Positions 1 through 8,532 of a DNA stretch of 45,978 bases are shown piece after piece. Within the stretch, counting starts at the first letter, position 1; the number at the start of each line of letters is the position of its first letter. Source of the DNA: Nostoc sp. LEGE 12450 (GTDB lineage: Bacteria; Cyanobacteriota; Cyanobacteriia; Cyanobacteriales; Nostocaceae); contig NZ_JADEXU010000055.1 of NCBI RefSeq assembly GCF_015206895.1, positions 1-45,978 of the forward strand, given 5' to 3'. The notes below the pieces were generated by a model. That model saw only the letters and a program-made list of their open reading frames with translations, ran no database searches and had not been told where the DNA came from. The translations under genes and the position numbers were made by a program.

Positions 1-42
1 CCTGCCCCCTGCCCCCCTGCTCCCTTGCTCTCCTCACTCCAT
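1..42. repeat. Heptamer-like G/C-rich tandem repeat (STRR type)
   Basis: Degenerate copies of CCCCTGC/CCCTTGC run to the window edge. Similar purine-rich heptamers (GGAGGCA) occur at the other end of the window. Here the repeat lies inside the open frame of the debranching enzyme and is read as a Gly/Ala/Gln-rich stretch. Confidence 0.6.
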
Positions 43-944
43 CCAAAAATCTGAGAGAGCCGGTCTTGCTCTATCTCCACGGCTTCTGCAAAGGTTTCGG
101 AAGTGAGAACACCTGCCATCAAGTTTGGAAAACCTACTCTTGCTTCTAGTGTTACCACATCTCCTGGTTGCAGTCTGACTATCAAGTAACCAGGGCTGTA
201 GAGGTCTTCTTTGTCACTTAATCCCCGTTTTGTCTCCTCAGACAATCCATAATTCCAATACCAAACTGCATCTGGTTGATATTTTCCTTTTGTCCAACGC
301 AAGTGCCAAGGTATACCGAAATTACCCAATTTTTTTGCTTGCAGGCAGATTTGCTGTTGCCCAAGCAATTCTGAGAACTGTAATCCTGAACTAGCAATTT
401 GTGGGTGGTGAAAATCACGTTCTGCGATCAGCAGTCGCAGCCGTAAAATTGCTGTATCGCTTCCGTCATAGCGATATTGGATCAAGATTCGATCGCAAAA
501 TTGGACAGGGGCATTGGGAAGAGGCAGAGGGGCATTTTGCTGGAGGCAAGGAGGAGAATGAGAAATTACCTCTTTTCTGTCTGTTCCAAAGTTTTCAGCC
601 TCCACTAACCCATAAGGCATCACCAATTGTCTGGTTAATTGCCAGTTATCTCGACCCCAAATCCATTTTGGAACTGGGTTAATATCAAAACAGCGCAACA
701 GTTCGTAGCCTGCCAGTTCAATCTGACCGTTACCCCAAACATTTGTCCCCAGTGCTACAACGCTCCCCGATAATTCTAAGCTAGCGTCTAAGTGTGAAAA
801 CAGCAGAGTCCGCCCAGAAGGTGGGTTTGTAGCGGTAAACAGCCAACCGTGATAGGTGCGCGTGCGGACATCAGAAATCGTGCCACTGGCAAAACTTCCT
901 AAGCCATTGGTAAGTAACCATTCTCTTGTATCTAAATCAGGCAT
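1..944 (-). CDS. Glycogen debranching enzyme (amylo-alpha-1,6-glucosidase type), 3' end outside window
   Basis: Reading leftward from ATG at 942-944, the frame stays open to the window edge, giving about 314 N-terminal residues. The beginning (EWLLTNGLGSFASGTISD, then RTRTYHGWL at residues 27-35) is the signature of the GDE N-terminal sugar-binding domain of archaeal/bacterial amylo-alpha-1,6-glucosidases, which remove alpha-1,6 branches from glycogen in the cytoplasm. The catalytic (alpha/alpha)6 domain would lie beyond base 1. glgC lies about 4 kb away, so glycogen synthesis and breakdown genes are neighbours. Oddities: residues near 131-149 (rich in P, L, A, Q, N) and the last 12 visible residues (G, A, Q, S) are encoded by repeat-like DNA of the cyanobacterial heptamer kind, so repeats appear to have entered the reading frame. 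It is divergently oriented from the peroxiredoxin gene. Family call is fairly secure; the partial length prevents checking the active site. Confidence 0.8.
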   Translation of the reverse strand, partial: MPDLDTREWLLTNGLGSFASGTISDVRTRTYHGWLFTATNPPSGRTLLFSHLDASLELSGSVVALGTNVWGNGQIELAGYELLRCFDINPVPKWIWGRDNWQLTRQLVMPYGLVEAENFGTDRKEVISHSPPCLQQNAPLPLPNAPVQFCDRILIQYRYDGSDTAILRLRLLIAERDFHHPQIASSGLQFSELLGQQQICLQAKKLGNFGIPWHLRWTKGKYQPDAVWYWNYGLSEETKRGLSDKEDLYSPGYLIVRLQPGDVVTLEARVGFPNLMAGVLTSETFAEAVEIEQDRLSQIFGWSEESKGAGGQGA

Positions 945-1075
945 TGGCTACTCAAAATCGTTATGAGTATGATATAGTCGTAACAGATCGTAATTAAACT
1001 GTGAGAGCGTGGATGGGCGAGTTTTACTTGACCCGTATTTAAACGCTAATAAACCGATAAAGGAGAATTAGGTTA

Positions 1076-1687
1076 ATGTCCCTTACTTACGGAACCGAAG
1101 GAAGCCTCCGCGTTGGCCAACAAGCTCCCGATTTCACAGCAACGGCTGTGGTAGATCAGGAATTTAAGACAATCAAACTTTCCGATTATCGCGGTAAGTA
1201 TGTCGTCCTGTTTTTCTACCCACTAGACTTTACCTTTGTTTGTCCTACTGAAATCACAGCATTTAGCGATCGCTACGAAGAATTCAAGAAAATCAATACT
1301 GAAGTCCTTGGGGCTTCCGTTGACAGTGAATTCTCCCACCTCGCTTGGATTCAAACAGATCGTAAGTCTGGTGGTGTCGGCGACCTGAATTATCCTCTAG
1401 TCTCAGACATTAAGAAAGAGATTAGCGCCGCTTACAACGTTCTTGACCCAGCAGCTGGCATTGCCTTGCGTGGTCTGTTCATCATCGATAAAGATGGTAT
1501 CATACAGCACGCTACCATCAACAACCTAGCTTTTGGTCGCAGCGTTGATGAAACCCTGCGGACATTACAAGCAATTCAGTATGTTCAATCTCACCCCGAT
1601 GAAGTTTGCCCAGCTGGTTGGCAACCTGGTGACAAGACAATGAATCCTGACCCAGTGAAGTCTAAAGTTTACTTCTCTGCTGTCTAA
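1076..1687 (+). CDS. 2-Cys peroxiredoxin
   Basis: A 203-residue typical 2-Cys peroxiredoxin of the AhpC/TSA family, which reduces H2O2 and organic hydroperoxides using thioredoxin-type donors. The peroxidatic cysteine is C56 in DFTFVCPTE and the resolving cysteine C178 in EVCPAGW. The GGVGDLNYP segment and the C-terminal YF (SKVYFSAV) correspond to the GG-G and YF motifs that make eukaryotic-like enzymes sensitive to over-oxidation. Length is normal. ATG at 1076 is preceded by AAAGGAGAA at a suitable distance. It is followed by an inverted repeat that may end its transcript. It heads a run of three same-strand redox genes, but a repeat element separates it from the next two. Confidence 0.95.
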   Translation: MSLTYGTEGSLRVGQQAPDFTATAVVDQEFKTIKLSDYRGKYVVLFFYPLDFTFVCPTEITAFSDRYEEFKKINTEVLGASVDSEFSHLAWIQTDRKSGGVGDLNYPLVSDIKKEISAAYNVLDPAAGIALRGLFIIDKDGIIQHATINNLAFGRSVDETLRTLQAIQYVQSHPDEVCPAGWQPGDKTMNPDPVKSKVYFSAV

Positions 1688-1740
1688 ATTTCGTTAGCAA
1701 ACTCTAATCCAAGTTGTTGGAGTTGAGAGCAAAATCAATG

Positions 1741-1806
1741 AAAACCACAGATAAACAGAGATACACATGAAACAGTGTCAACCTCTGTATCTATCTGTGG
1801 TTTTTT
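1741..1806 (+). terminator. Inverted repeat after peroxiredoxin gene, probable terminator
   Basis: The left arm at 1741-1760 (AAAACCACAGATAAACAGAG) pairs with 1783-1804, with a small internal mismatch, and the right arm ends in a run of six T. The geometry fits a Rho-independent terminator. The ACCACAGATAAACAGAG motif is also the kind of sequence dispersed in cyanobacterial genomes, so it may be a recruited repeat. Confidence 0.6.
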
Positions 1807-1861
1807 CATAAAATAGTATTTAAATAATTCTGATTTTTCATGTTATGTGGAAAAGTCTAAC

Positions 1862-1955
1862 AAAAACCTAACCCCCTAGCCCCCTTCCCGACGCGGGAAG
1901 GGGGAAAATTCAAAGTCTCTCTCCTTTTAGGAGAGAGATTTAGAGAGAGGTTTTC
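1862..1955. repeat. Interspersed foldback element with two internal hairpins
   Basis: The short ends AAAACCT (1863-1869) and AGGTTTT (1948-1954) are inverted. Inside, an 11-bp perfect stem (1880-1890 with 1894-1904, CCCCCTTCCCG type) and a 9-bp stem (1916-1924 with 1930-1938, TCTCTCTCC type) stand side by side. This resembles a dispersed non-coding repeat common in Nostoc-type genomes. No coding potential was seen. Confidence 0.65.
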
Positions 1956-1997
1956 CAGATGCTGTGAAAAGTCAGTTAAATAATTAGGGTTAAAAAT

Positions 1998-2540
1998 ATG
2001 TTGAGTTCAACTGATTTTAGTGGCTTATTAAATGAGCGATTCTTCCGCAACTTTTTACCAGTTCCAGCTAGAAATCAACTCAGGTTTGGAGTAGGAACGC
2101 CTGATTTTCAACTGCCAGATATTACCAACGGAACTTTAGTAAAATTGTCTGATTATAAAGGCAAGCAATCAGTCTTACTCGCCTTTACTCGCATCTTTAC
2201 CGAAAAACAATATTGTCCATTTTGTTTTCCTCATATCAAAGCCTTAAATGAGAAATATGAGCAATTTAAAAATCGCGGTATAGAAGTTTTAATGATTACT
2301 AGTACCGATGAACGGCAGAGTCAAATTGTTGTGAAAGATTTAGGCTTAAAAATGCCGTTATTGAGCGATCCTAGTTGTCGAGTGTTTCGTACCTATCAAG
2401 TAGGACAAGCATTAGGAGCGCCTTTACCAGCCCAGTTTGTATTAGATAAAGAAGGAAAACTCAGCTACTGGCATTTATTTTCTTTTCTAGATCACAATGC
2501 TAGTGTTGAGACTCTGTTAGAACAATTTAATTGGGTATAA
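1998..2540 (+). CDS. Peroxiredoxin-like protein (AhpC/TSA superfamily)
   Basis: 180 residues with a thioredoxin-fold redoxin domain from about residue 32 (GVGTPDFQLPDI). The active-site region reads FTRIFTEKQYCPFC, with C73 in the usual peroxidatic position and C76 forming a CPFC pair, followed by FPHIKALNEKYEQF. The pattern suggests an atypical 2-Cys or Bcp/PrxQ-like enzyme that forms an intramolecular disulfide; that is inference, because the exact subfamily was not recognised. No signal peptide, so cytoplasmic. It is 52 bp upstream of the GST-like gene on the same strand, suggesting a two-gene redox operon distinct from the 2-Cys peroxiredoxin upstream. Confidence 0.8.
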   Translation: MLSSTDFSGLLNERFFRNFLPVPARNQLRFGVGTPDFQLPDITNGTLVKLSDYKGKQSVLLAFTRIFTEKQYCPFCFPHIKALNEKYEQFKNRGIEVLMITSTDERQSQIVVKDLGLKMPLLSDPSCRVFRTYQVGQALGAPLPAQFVLDKEGKLSYWHLFSFLDHNASVETLLEQFNWV

Positions 2541-2592
2541 GGTGTAAAATTAATTGGCAATATCCACTCTACTGATAAAACTGTGAGGTTTT

Positions 2593-3261
2593 ATGGTGCT
2601 GACCCTTTATCATTCGCCTATTTCTCCTAACTCCCGCCGCGTCTGGATTACTCTGCTGGAAAAAGGACTTGAGTTTGAATTAGTAGAAATAAAGCTGGAT
2701 GGGGAGCAGTTTAAACCAGAGTTTTTGGCGATTAGCCCCTTCCACCACATTCCAGCTTTGGTGGATGATGGCTTTAATGTCGTGGAATCTTTAGCAATTC
2801 TGGACTATTTAGAGGCAAAATATCCCACACCTGCCATGTTGCCTAAAGATGCCAAGGATTTAGCGATCGCACGGATAGTACAACTGGTAACGGTGAATGA
2901 GCTTTTGCCAGCAACCACCACATTTTTACCTCAAATATTAGGCTTACCTGGAGAGAATCCCGAAAAAATCGAGCAGGCGAAGCAGAAAATTTCAACAGTA
3001 CTCAAATTATTCGAGAATTTACTGGACGATCGCCCTTACTTTGGTAGTCAAAACCTAACTCTGGCTGAGGTTGTGGCTGGAACTGTAGTAATATGGCTGC
3101 CGGAAGTAGGCATTTCTTTAAAGAACTATCCAAAACTGAATGCTTGGCACGATCGCTTAATTGTACGTCCATCGTGGCAAGCTACCGAGTCTACACCAGA
3201 GGCAATGGAAGCGTTTAAGTCTGTCATTGTCGCGAGAAATACGCGGCAAACTCAGACTTAA
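2593..3261 (+). CDS. Glutathione S-transferase family protein
   Basis: 222 residues. The N-terminal thioredoxin-like domain starts LYHSPISPNSRRVWITL and contains the cis-proline segment HHIPALVDDG and the glutathione gamma-glutamyl-binding VVESLAILDYLEAKYP (E-S pair). An all-helical C-terminal domain follows from about residue 90. Members conjugate or reduce electrophiles with glutathione in the cytoplasm; the substrate cannot be told. The possible catalytic residue is a Ser in SPISPNS, as in theta/zeta-like classes. It follows the peroxiredoxin-like gene closely, consistent with a shared oxidative-stress role, and ends at a hairpin shared with the convergent dnaJ-type gene. Confidence 0.9.
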   Translation: MVLTLYHSPISPNSRRVWITLLEKGLEFELVEIKLDGEQFKPEFLAISPFHHIPALVDDGFNVVESLAILDYLEAKYPTPAMLPKDAKDLAIARIVQLVTVNELLPATTTFLPQILGLPGENPEKIEQAKQKISTVLKLFENLLDDRPYFGSQNLTLAEVVAGTVVIWLPEVGISLKNYPKLNAWHDRLIVRPSWQATESTPEAMEAFKSVIVARNTRQTQT

Positions 3262-3265
3262 TCAA

Positions 3266-3296
3266 TGTAGAAACGATAAATTTTACCGTTTCTACA
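3266..3296. terminator. Hairpin between convergent GST and DnaJ genes
   Basis: The 10-bp perfect arms TGTAGAAACG (3266-3275) and CGTTTCTACA (3287-3296) sit in the 46-bp gap between two converging stop codons. Its position suggests a bidirectional terminator, although neither side carries a long T tract. Confidence 0.6.
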
Positions 3297-3307
3297 ATCC
3301 GAAATTT

Positions 3308-4309
3308 TCACAGCTTGACTTGCTGCAAATGACTGCGGGGATTATAAGTACGTATAGCCCGGATTTTTTCATAATATTCTCGTTCTTGTTGGCTGAGGTC
3401 TTTTGGTGGTGCGATCGCCACCTTCACCAACTGATCGCCACGTCCACCCTTGGCGAGGGGCCAACCTTTGCCACGTAAACGCAGCGATTGGCCAGAACGT
3501 ACTCCGGCTGGTAGCTTGACATTAACTGAACCGTCGGGAGTGGGTACATCAATAGACGCTCCCAGAGTAGCTTCATCTGGTGTAATTGCTACTTCACACA
3601 CCAAGTTATCGCCTTCCATTTGAAAGAACGAGTGCGGCTGAAGTTCAACTTTTAAGTATAAATCCCCTCGTTGTTGAGTCATCGGGTTGATTTGACCTTT
3701 ACCCCGCACGCGCAGACGAGTACCAGGTTTAGCCCCAGATGGGATACGAACATCAATTGTCTCGTTACCTAAACTGAAGCGCTTTTGTACACCATTAAAT
3801 GCCTCAGCAAAAGTTAGGGTGATTATAGCTTCACTATCCTGAGAAGTACCCGCACCTGGATCTTGAAACCCATAATCGTTAAAGCCACCAAAACCACTTG
3901 TAGCACCTGTAGGAGGGCGGTAAGAGTAACTTTGTCGCCCACCTCCACCACGAGGGGCAGCACCGCCAAAGCGCCCTAGCAACTCATTAATGAACTCATC
4001 AAAATTGCCGTATTGACTGAAGTCAAAGCCACCCATATCGGCACCAACGCCGCCGCCGGGGAAACCTTCACCAGCTTGTTTCCAATATTGGCCGAATTGG
4101 TCATATTTTTTGCGTTTATCTACATCTGAAACAACTTCGTAGGCTTCGCTAACTTCTTTAAAGCGTGCCTCTGCCTGTTTGTTATTTGGGTTGACATCGG
4201 GGTGATATTTGCGGGCTAGTTTACGAAAGGCTTGCTTAATCTCGTCTTGAGTGGCAGTCTTACTAACTCCCAAAATTGCGTAATAGTCTTTGAAGTCGGT
4301 TGCAGCCAT
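3308..4309 (-). CDS. DnaJ-type co-chaperone (type II / CbpA-like)
   Basis: 333 residues. A J domain occupies residues 8-73, with the DnaK-stimulating HPD at 36-38. A Gly/Phe-rich linker (about 80-150, with GGGGR and GFGGFNDYGF stretches) follows, and then the two beta-sandwich DnaJ C-terminal substrate-binding domains (about 160-320, FAEAFNGVQKRF and LRLRGKGWP). There is no CxxCxGxG zinc finger, so this is a type II (CbpA/DnaJ2-like) J protein that recruits Hsp70 to unfolded clients. Start ATG 4309 gives the canonical KDYYAILGVSKTAT opening. It is transcribed toward the GST gene and is not adjacent to dnaK here. Confidence 0.92.
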   Translation of the reverse strand: MAATDFKDYYAILGVSKTATQDEIKQAFRKLARKYHPDVNPNNKQAEARFKEVSEAYEVVSDVDKRKKYDQFGQYWKQAGEGFPGGGVGADMGGFDFSQYGNFDEFINELLGRFGGAAPRGGGGRQSYSYRPPTGATSGFGGFNDYGFQDPGAGTSQDSEAIITLTFAEAFNGVQKRFSLGNETIDVRIPSGAKPGTRLRVRGKGQINPMTQQRGDLYLKVELQPHSFFQMEGDNLVCEVAITPDEATLGASIDVPTPDGSVNVKLPAGVRSGQSLRLRGKGWPLAKGGRGDQLVKVAIAPPKDLSQQEREYYEKIRAIRTYNPRSHLQQVKL

Positions 4310-4427
4310 CTACTAGCCTCCTATAGAAATTACTGTTATGTTTTTTTTTAAGAACACAGATATTTAATTGCTAGGTATAGTGCCAAGCAAAAGAATCTGA
4401 TTTTAAATTAACAAAGAATATAGAAAA

Positions 4428-4937
4428 TCAAGTGTGGTTCTTGCTCACCGTGCGATCGCAATTTCCGTACTCCGATTTTTCTGATAAGCGGATCAGCCCG
4501 TCTAGTCCCTCTTCCAGGCTTGGGGGGGCATCCCGGAGTTGACGGTACATCCGCAAAATAATTTCTTCAGGAACCTGGCGCGATCGCTTTTTATTCCATG
4601 CTAAACACAGCCAGACTGGTGTATCTACCCAAATTGCCGTAATTTGCGTAAAGCCCAGGTTACGTGCTACAGCAATGACTTCACGACGATGGCGGCGCTG
4701 GGCATTAGTAGCATCGAAAATAGCTGTATTAGTTTTGAAAATAGCTTGCTGAAACTGCCGCTCAATTTCGTGCCAAATCAGCACCCACGGTCCCTGAAGG
4801 GCTTGGGAACCGAACAATTGCCCCCGGATGACATCCGTAGAAATCAGCGACATCTGGGGGCATTCTGCCAGTAATTTTTTTGCAAAAGTTGACTTACCGC
4901 TACCTGGAAGACCAATCAACAAAATGAGTTTAGTCAT
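4428..4937 (-). CDS. AAA/P-loop kinase-like ATP-binding protein
   Basis: 169 residues from ATG 4937. Walker A is GLPGSGKST at residues 9-17, and STDVIRG further on resembles the polynucleotide kinase/zeta-toxin class of P-loop phosphotransferases. FDATNAQRRHRREVI is the DATN-type motif of that class. Members phosphorylate small molecules or nucleic acid ends; the substrate here is unknown. The frame can be extended seven codons upstream (to 4958), but that extension (MTKDNGQ) is made of a heptanucleotide repeat, so the inner ATG, directly before the beta strand LILLIGL, is preferred. It follows glgC on the same strand after about 80 bp of repeat, so co-transcription is possible. Confidence 0.75.
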   Translation of the reverse strand: MTKLILLIGLPGSGKSTFAKKLLAECPQMSLISTDVIRGQLFGSQALQGPWVLIWHEIERQFQQAIFKTNTAIFDATNAQRRHRREVIAVARNLGFTQITAIWVDTPVWLCLAWNKKRSRQVPEEIILRMYRQLRDAPPSLEEGLDGLIRLSEKSEYGNCDRTVSKNHT

Positions 4938-4938
4938 T

Positions 4939-5023
4939 TGTCCGTTGTCCTTTGTCATTTGTCCTTTGTTACTTGTAACTATTAACCAATGAGCAATGAC
5001 TAATGACTAATGACTAATGACTA
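4939..5023. repeat. Heptanucleotide tandem repeats (STRR) between glgC and P-loop kinase
   Basis: Successive heptamers read TTTGTCC/GTTGTCC/TTTGTCA/TTTGTCC/TTTGTTA and, after a short gap, four exact AATGACT copies at 4995-5022. The last heptamer overlaps the glgC stop codon (5021-5023), and the first ones adjoin the kinase start codon, so the repeat tract fills the whole intergenic gap. Confidence 0.85.
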
Positions 5024-6310
5024 AATGATGGTTCCATCGGGAATTACAGCATTTTTCAACACGACAACGATGCCACTGCGGATATAGAAACCTTGGTTTT
5101 CGCGTTCAGCTTCTTGCACGTTATCTTTATTAACAATTTTGACATCGTGACCGATGCGGGCATTTTTATCGATGATAGCACCACGAATGATCGTGTCTGT
5201 ACCGATACCTACGGGAATGTCATTTTCTATCAAGCTACATTGCCGTTCCACAGAAGCTTGGTAAAAATCTGCACCCATGAGCAAAGATTCTTCAATGACG
5301 CAGCCAGATTCAATCCGCGATCGCACTCCTAAAACTGAATGTTGAATGCGGCAATTTTTCAAAATGCAACCTTCGCCAATAATTGATTCTGTGATCTGAC
5401 AATCTAAAAGCTTAGTCGGAGGTAAGTAACGAGCGCGGGTATAAATTGGTGCCTGTTCATCATAGAAACTAAAGGGTGGCTGGGGCTGCTGAGTCAGGGC
5501 TAAATTGGCATGATAAAAAGCCTCAATTGTTCCAATATCTTCCCAGTAGTCATCAAAAAGGTAAGCTTGAACGTTGTAATCTTTAGAGGCATCAGGAATA
5601 ATTTCTTTGCCGAAATCAGTCCTTTCTATACCTTCTCTCAACAACTTGAACAAAACCTCTTTTTTAAAGACATAAATCCCCATTGAGGCGATGTAAGGCT
5701 GTTGCTGGGCTTGTTCTTTTGTTAATCCCAATACACTTGTATCAACTTGCATTTGGGTTAACGCTTCGCCTTTAGGTTTTTCGCTAAAGTCAATTACCCT
5801 ACCAGAATCGTCAATTTTCATCAAGCCAAAATCTGAGGCGCGGCGCTCATCGATGGGGATGACTGAGAGAGTAATATCAGCCCCCGTATCTCTATGGCGT
5901 TGGATAAACTGGCGATAATCCATCCGGTAGAGGTGATCGCCTGAAAGGATTAGATATTCTTCTACATCCCATTCTTCCATTAACCACAGATACTGACGCA
6001 CAGCATCGGCTGTACCTTGGAACCAGTTAGGGTTTTCTGGGGTTTGTTGTGCCGCTAGCACTTCCACAAACCCTTCGTTAAAGCCAGTAAAGTTATAGGT
6101 ACGGGCGATGTGACGATTCAGAGAAGCTGAGTTGAATTGTGTCAGGACGTAGATTTTGAATATTTCGGAATTTATGCAGTTACTAACAGGGATATCGATT
6201 AAGCGGTACTTCCCCGCTACTGGTACTGCTGGTTTAGCGCGGAGTTTGGTTAATGGGTAAAGCCGAGTACCCGCGCCACCGCCAAGGATGATTGATAATA
6301 CTTTTTTCAC
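5021..6310 (-). CDS. glgC: Glucose-1-phosphate adenylyltransferase (ADP-glucose pyrophosphorylase)
   Basis: 429 residues, the usual length for cyanobacterial GlgC. It makes ADP-glucose from ATP and glucose-1-phosphate, the committed step of glycogen synthesis. The nucleotide-binding [12 protein letters not shown] is at residues 10-21, then [31 protein letters not shown] and the glucose-1-P site [10 protein letters not shown] are intact. A left-handed beta-helix repeat domain with hexapeptide I/L patterns ends in ...IPDGTII. C-terminal lysine and arginine residues typical of the 3-phosphoglycerate activator site are present ([13 protein letters not shown]). The start is GTG at 6308-6310, preceded by GGGAG eight bases upstream. 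The stop codon lies in a heptamer repeat. Confidence 0.96.
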   Translation of the reverse strand: MKKVLSIILGGGAGTRLYPLTKLRAKPAVPVAGKYRLIDIPVSNCINSEIFKIYVLTQFNSASLNRHIARTYNFTGFNEGFVEVLAAQQTPENPNWFQGTADAVRQYLWLMEEWDVEEYLILSGDHLYRMDYRQFIQRHRDTGADITLSVIPIDERRASDFGLMKIDDSGRVIDFSEKPKGEALTQMQVDTSVLGLTKEQAQQQPYIASMGIYVFKKEVLFKLLREGIERTDFGKEIIPDASKDYNVQAYLFDDYWEDIGTIEAFYHANLALTQQPQPPFSFYDEQAPIYTRARYLPPTKLLDCQITESIIGEGCILKNCRIQHSVLGVRSRIESGCVIEESLLMGADFYQASVERQCSLIENDIPVGIGTDTIIRGAIIDKNARIGHDVKIVNKDNVQEAERENQGFYIRSGIVVVLKNAVIPDGTII

Positions 6311-6690
6311 AAAATTTCTCCCGACTGCCTTTCAACTCTCATCTTCAGTTTAGGACTGTCTGCCACCACAGGTAAGGGGGATCATGTGATTCTTAGGGAT
6401 GAATTTTATAGAATGCTGTTGGTGATGGATAGTGCGGCTGATAAGTAAAAAGACTAGAACATTTGTATTATTTTAGGTGGGTGAACAATATAGAAAGTTT
6501 TGGCTACACTTCCCTTATATGGAATTTGAGTATCGCTTTTGCATTCTATCTCGATATAGAAATCCTATTTGATTTTTGAAAAAACTTTAGTACAACTTGA
6601 AAAGCGTTCTTGCCTGTTGCCTGCCATCGCGCTTGCGCTACACGCACTACGCCACTCTGTGCGAACAAAAATCAAAGCTGACTGCTATAG
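6311..6690. other. Intergenic region upstream of glgC
   Basis: About 380 bp between the end of the PLD gene and the start of glgC, both on the minus strand. It is AT-rich and should hold the glgC promoter. A short GC-rich patch at about 6620-6665 (CGCGCTTGCGCTACACGCAC) resembles dispersed repeat debris. No convincing gene was seen. Confidence 0.5.
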
Positions 6691-8532
6691 TTATCTATTT
6701 ATTTTCTTTGATAAAGTATATTGTGAGATAAAATTATCAGGTGAATCACTATTTTGGGCAATATTGAGACGTAGAAACTGCGCCCAGACTTCATCGCTAA
6801 GTAACTTTAAAGCAGTTTTAGGATTGTTAATTGCGATCGCACCGACAACTTTACGCCATCCTTCCTGCAATGACTCAAGAAAAGCCTCTTCAATAGAAAC
6901 TTGACTCAACAACGAAAGGGCGGTTTCAAAACTTTCTGAATCAGCTTGTATATTCTTCGATCTTAACCCTTGAAGTACCACATTTAACCACACAGGCAGA
7001 ATTTCCAGCCAATTGCTTTGCTGTATGTTTTTGAGTGCAATGTCTTCCATACCTAGCGCACCCCATATATATAAAGACTCCACAGCCAGTTTAGAATCGC
7101 GGTTGTTTAGAGCATTTTGCCATAATTTTTGAGCTTGATTTTGGAAGCGATTAGCAAGAAATTCATAAGCTTCTTGGACTTGATGTAAAATTGTGACTTT
7201 ATAAACTGATTCACCTCGTGGTAGGTAATCACCACGATAAGATAGCCAGTTATGAGATCCACAAAGATGGATTTCTCGATCAACTATTACTTCTTTTATA
7301 TGGGAGTCTCCCAGCCATAAAACCTGTACAGATGATAAACCATCAGGTGTTTTTATTGCTCGCAGTTTTTTCTCTACTTCTGGCGAAATTGGTTTCTCTT
7401 CATCTTCTTGTCGCCGCGCAATTCCATGTCCAATTAAAATCCAAACTCCACGATTAGCTAATTTTTGTAACAAAGTTAGAAATTTTTCATCGACAACTGC
7501 CTGATTCACCCAAGGAGAATAAATAATAACCTGATTTTTGGCAGAATTTAAAACTTCTGAGAAAGCTTGGCTAATTTGTCCGTCGCGTAACTGTACAACT
7601 TCGCCTATGACTAAAGATTTATCTACTTTTTTACCAGCTTTTAGCGCTTTTTGGCGAATATTTTCAAATCTAGCTTCTATTTCAGTATTTTTCTGTTTGA
7701 GAATGGCTTCACGTTCAAAATTGATGGTTTCGGTTGATACTTTACATAATGCTTGCAAGGATATCTTACCTTGAGCGTGTAGAGCCTCTAACCAATTTGA
7801 TGGTGACTCTAAAATTTGTTTTCCATTTCTTATTTGGATGGTTAATTTATCTTCAGGAGCATCGAAGATAACGAAAAGCGATATCTTTCTCCAAAATTTT
7901 TGAGTTGGATTTAATACCTTATAAGAAGTAACTATTTTTCTCTCTTCTGGGACATGAAGTGCTAAATCTGAAGCCTGAATACTTTTTTGTATTTCCTCAA
8001 GTTGTAAAGAAGAGATATCAGCAATTGCACGATCAATAGTTAAAAAATCTGCCAAGTCTGGCAAATTGATCGCTGTCTCGCTTAGTGATTCAGCTTGAAA
8101 GGTTATTTTGTCACTTAAAGGGTCTGTAATAGCATTAAGCTGTACAGGATATGGGGGCTGTGGTACAGACCCTTTTTCATAAAATGAGCGACCTTCAGAA
8201 GTAACTGTAATTGGTGATGTTTCTGATAGAGTTTGTAATGAGCGAAGAGTTGCAGTAGTAGTTTTGATAAATACAGAATCCAGTCCAAGTACAGAGGCTA
8301 ATTCATCCTCTGTTGGTGGAGGTTGAAATTCAATCGCAGCGCGGATAACAAATTCTTCGAGTACGTTAAACTGGCGGGGTTCTTTGATATTTACTTCTAT
8401 AGTAGTTTGACGTAAACTATAACGGAATTGACGCGCTGCTAAAACCGATAAACTAGGACTTTGCGCTTCTATTTCGTCTACAAAATTTTTGAGATTGTCA
8501 TCAATAGGTTTAGCAGAAGAGGCAAGAAACAT
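6691..8532 (-). CDS. Phospholipase D-like (HKD) domain protein, partner of upstream helicase
   Basis: 613 residues from ATG 8532. The N-terminal 300 residues are not recognised (all-alpha/beta mix, no signal peptide). The region from about 330 to 450 is PLD-like: [14 protein letters not shown], then H411-x-K413-x4-D418 (HIKEVIVD), followed by GSHNW with N428, one complete HKD motif. A single motif suggests a dimeric nuclease/phosphodiesterase of the Nuc or Zucchini type rather than a two-motif phospholipase. The C-terminal 150 residues are helical. The start was chosen because GGAGGT lies seven bases upstream, inside the helicase gene, and because the same ATG survives behind the second helicase. 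The 23-bp overlap implies translational coupling with the helicase. Helicase plus PLD pairing recalls Mokosh defence systems; the function is inferred. Confidence 0.8.
   Translation of the reverse strand: MFLASSAKPIDDNLKNFVDEIEAQSPSLSVLAARQFRYSLRQTTIEVNIKEPRQFNVLEEFVIRAAIEFQPPPTEDELASVLGLDSVFIKTTTATLRSLQTLSETSPITVTSEGRSFYEKGSVPQPPYPVQLNAITDPLSDKITFQAESLSETAINLPDLADFLTIDRAIADISSLQLEEIQKSIQASDLALHVPEERKIVTSYKVLNPTQKFWRKISLFVIFDAPEDKLTIQIRNGKQILESPSNWLEALHAQGKISLQALCKVSTETINFEREAILKQKNTEIEARFENIRQKALKAGKKVDKSLVIGEVVQLRDGQISQAFSEVLNSAKNQVIIYSPWVNQAVVDEKFLTLLQKLANRGVWILIGHGIARRQEDEEKPISPEVEKKLRAIKTPDGLSSVQVLWLGDSHIKEVIVDREIHLCGSHNWLSYRGDYLPRGESVYKVTILHQVQEAYEFLANRFQNQAQKLWQNALNNRDSKLAVESLYIWGALGMEDIALKNIQQSNWLEILPVWLNVVLQGLRSKNIQADSESFETALSLLSQVSIEEAFLESLQEGWRKVVGAIAINNPKTALKLLSDEVWAQFLRLNIAQNSDSPDNFISQYTLSKKINR

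Noticed and set aside
401..682. Plus-strand frame of 93 codons near the window start
   Set aside because: It is the antisense of the conserved debranching enzyme frame and has no recognisable features.
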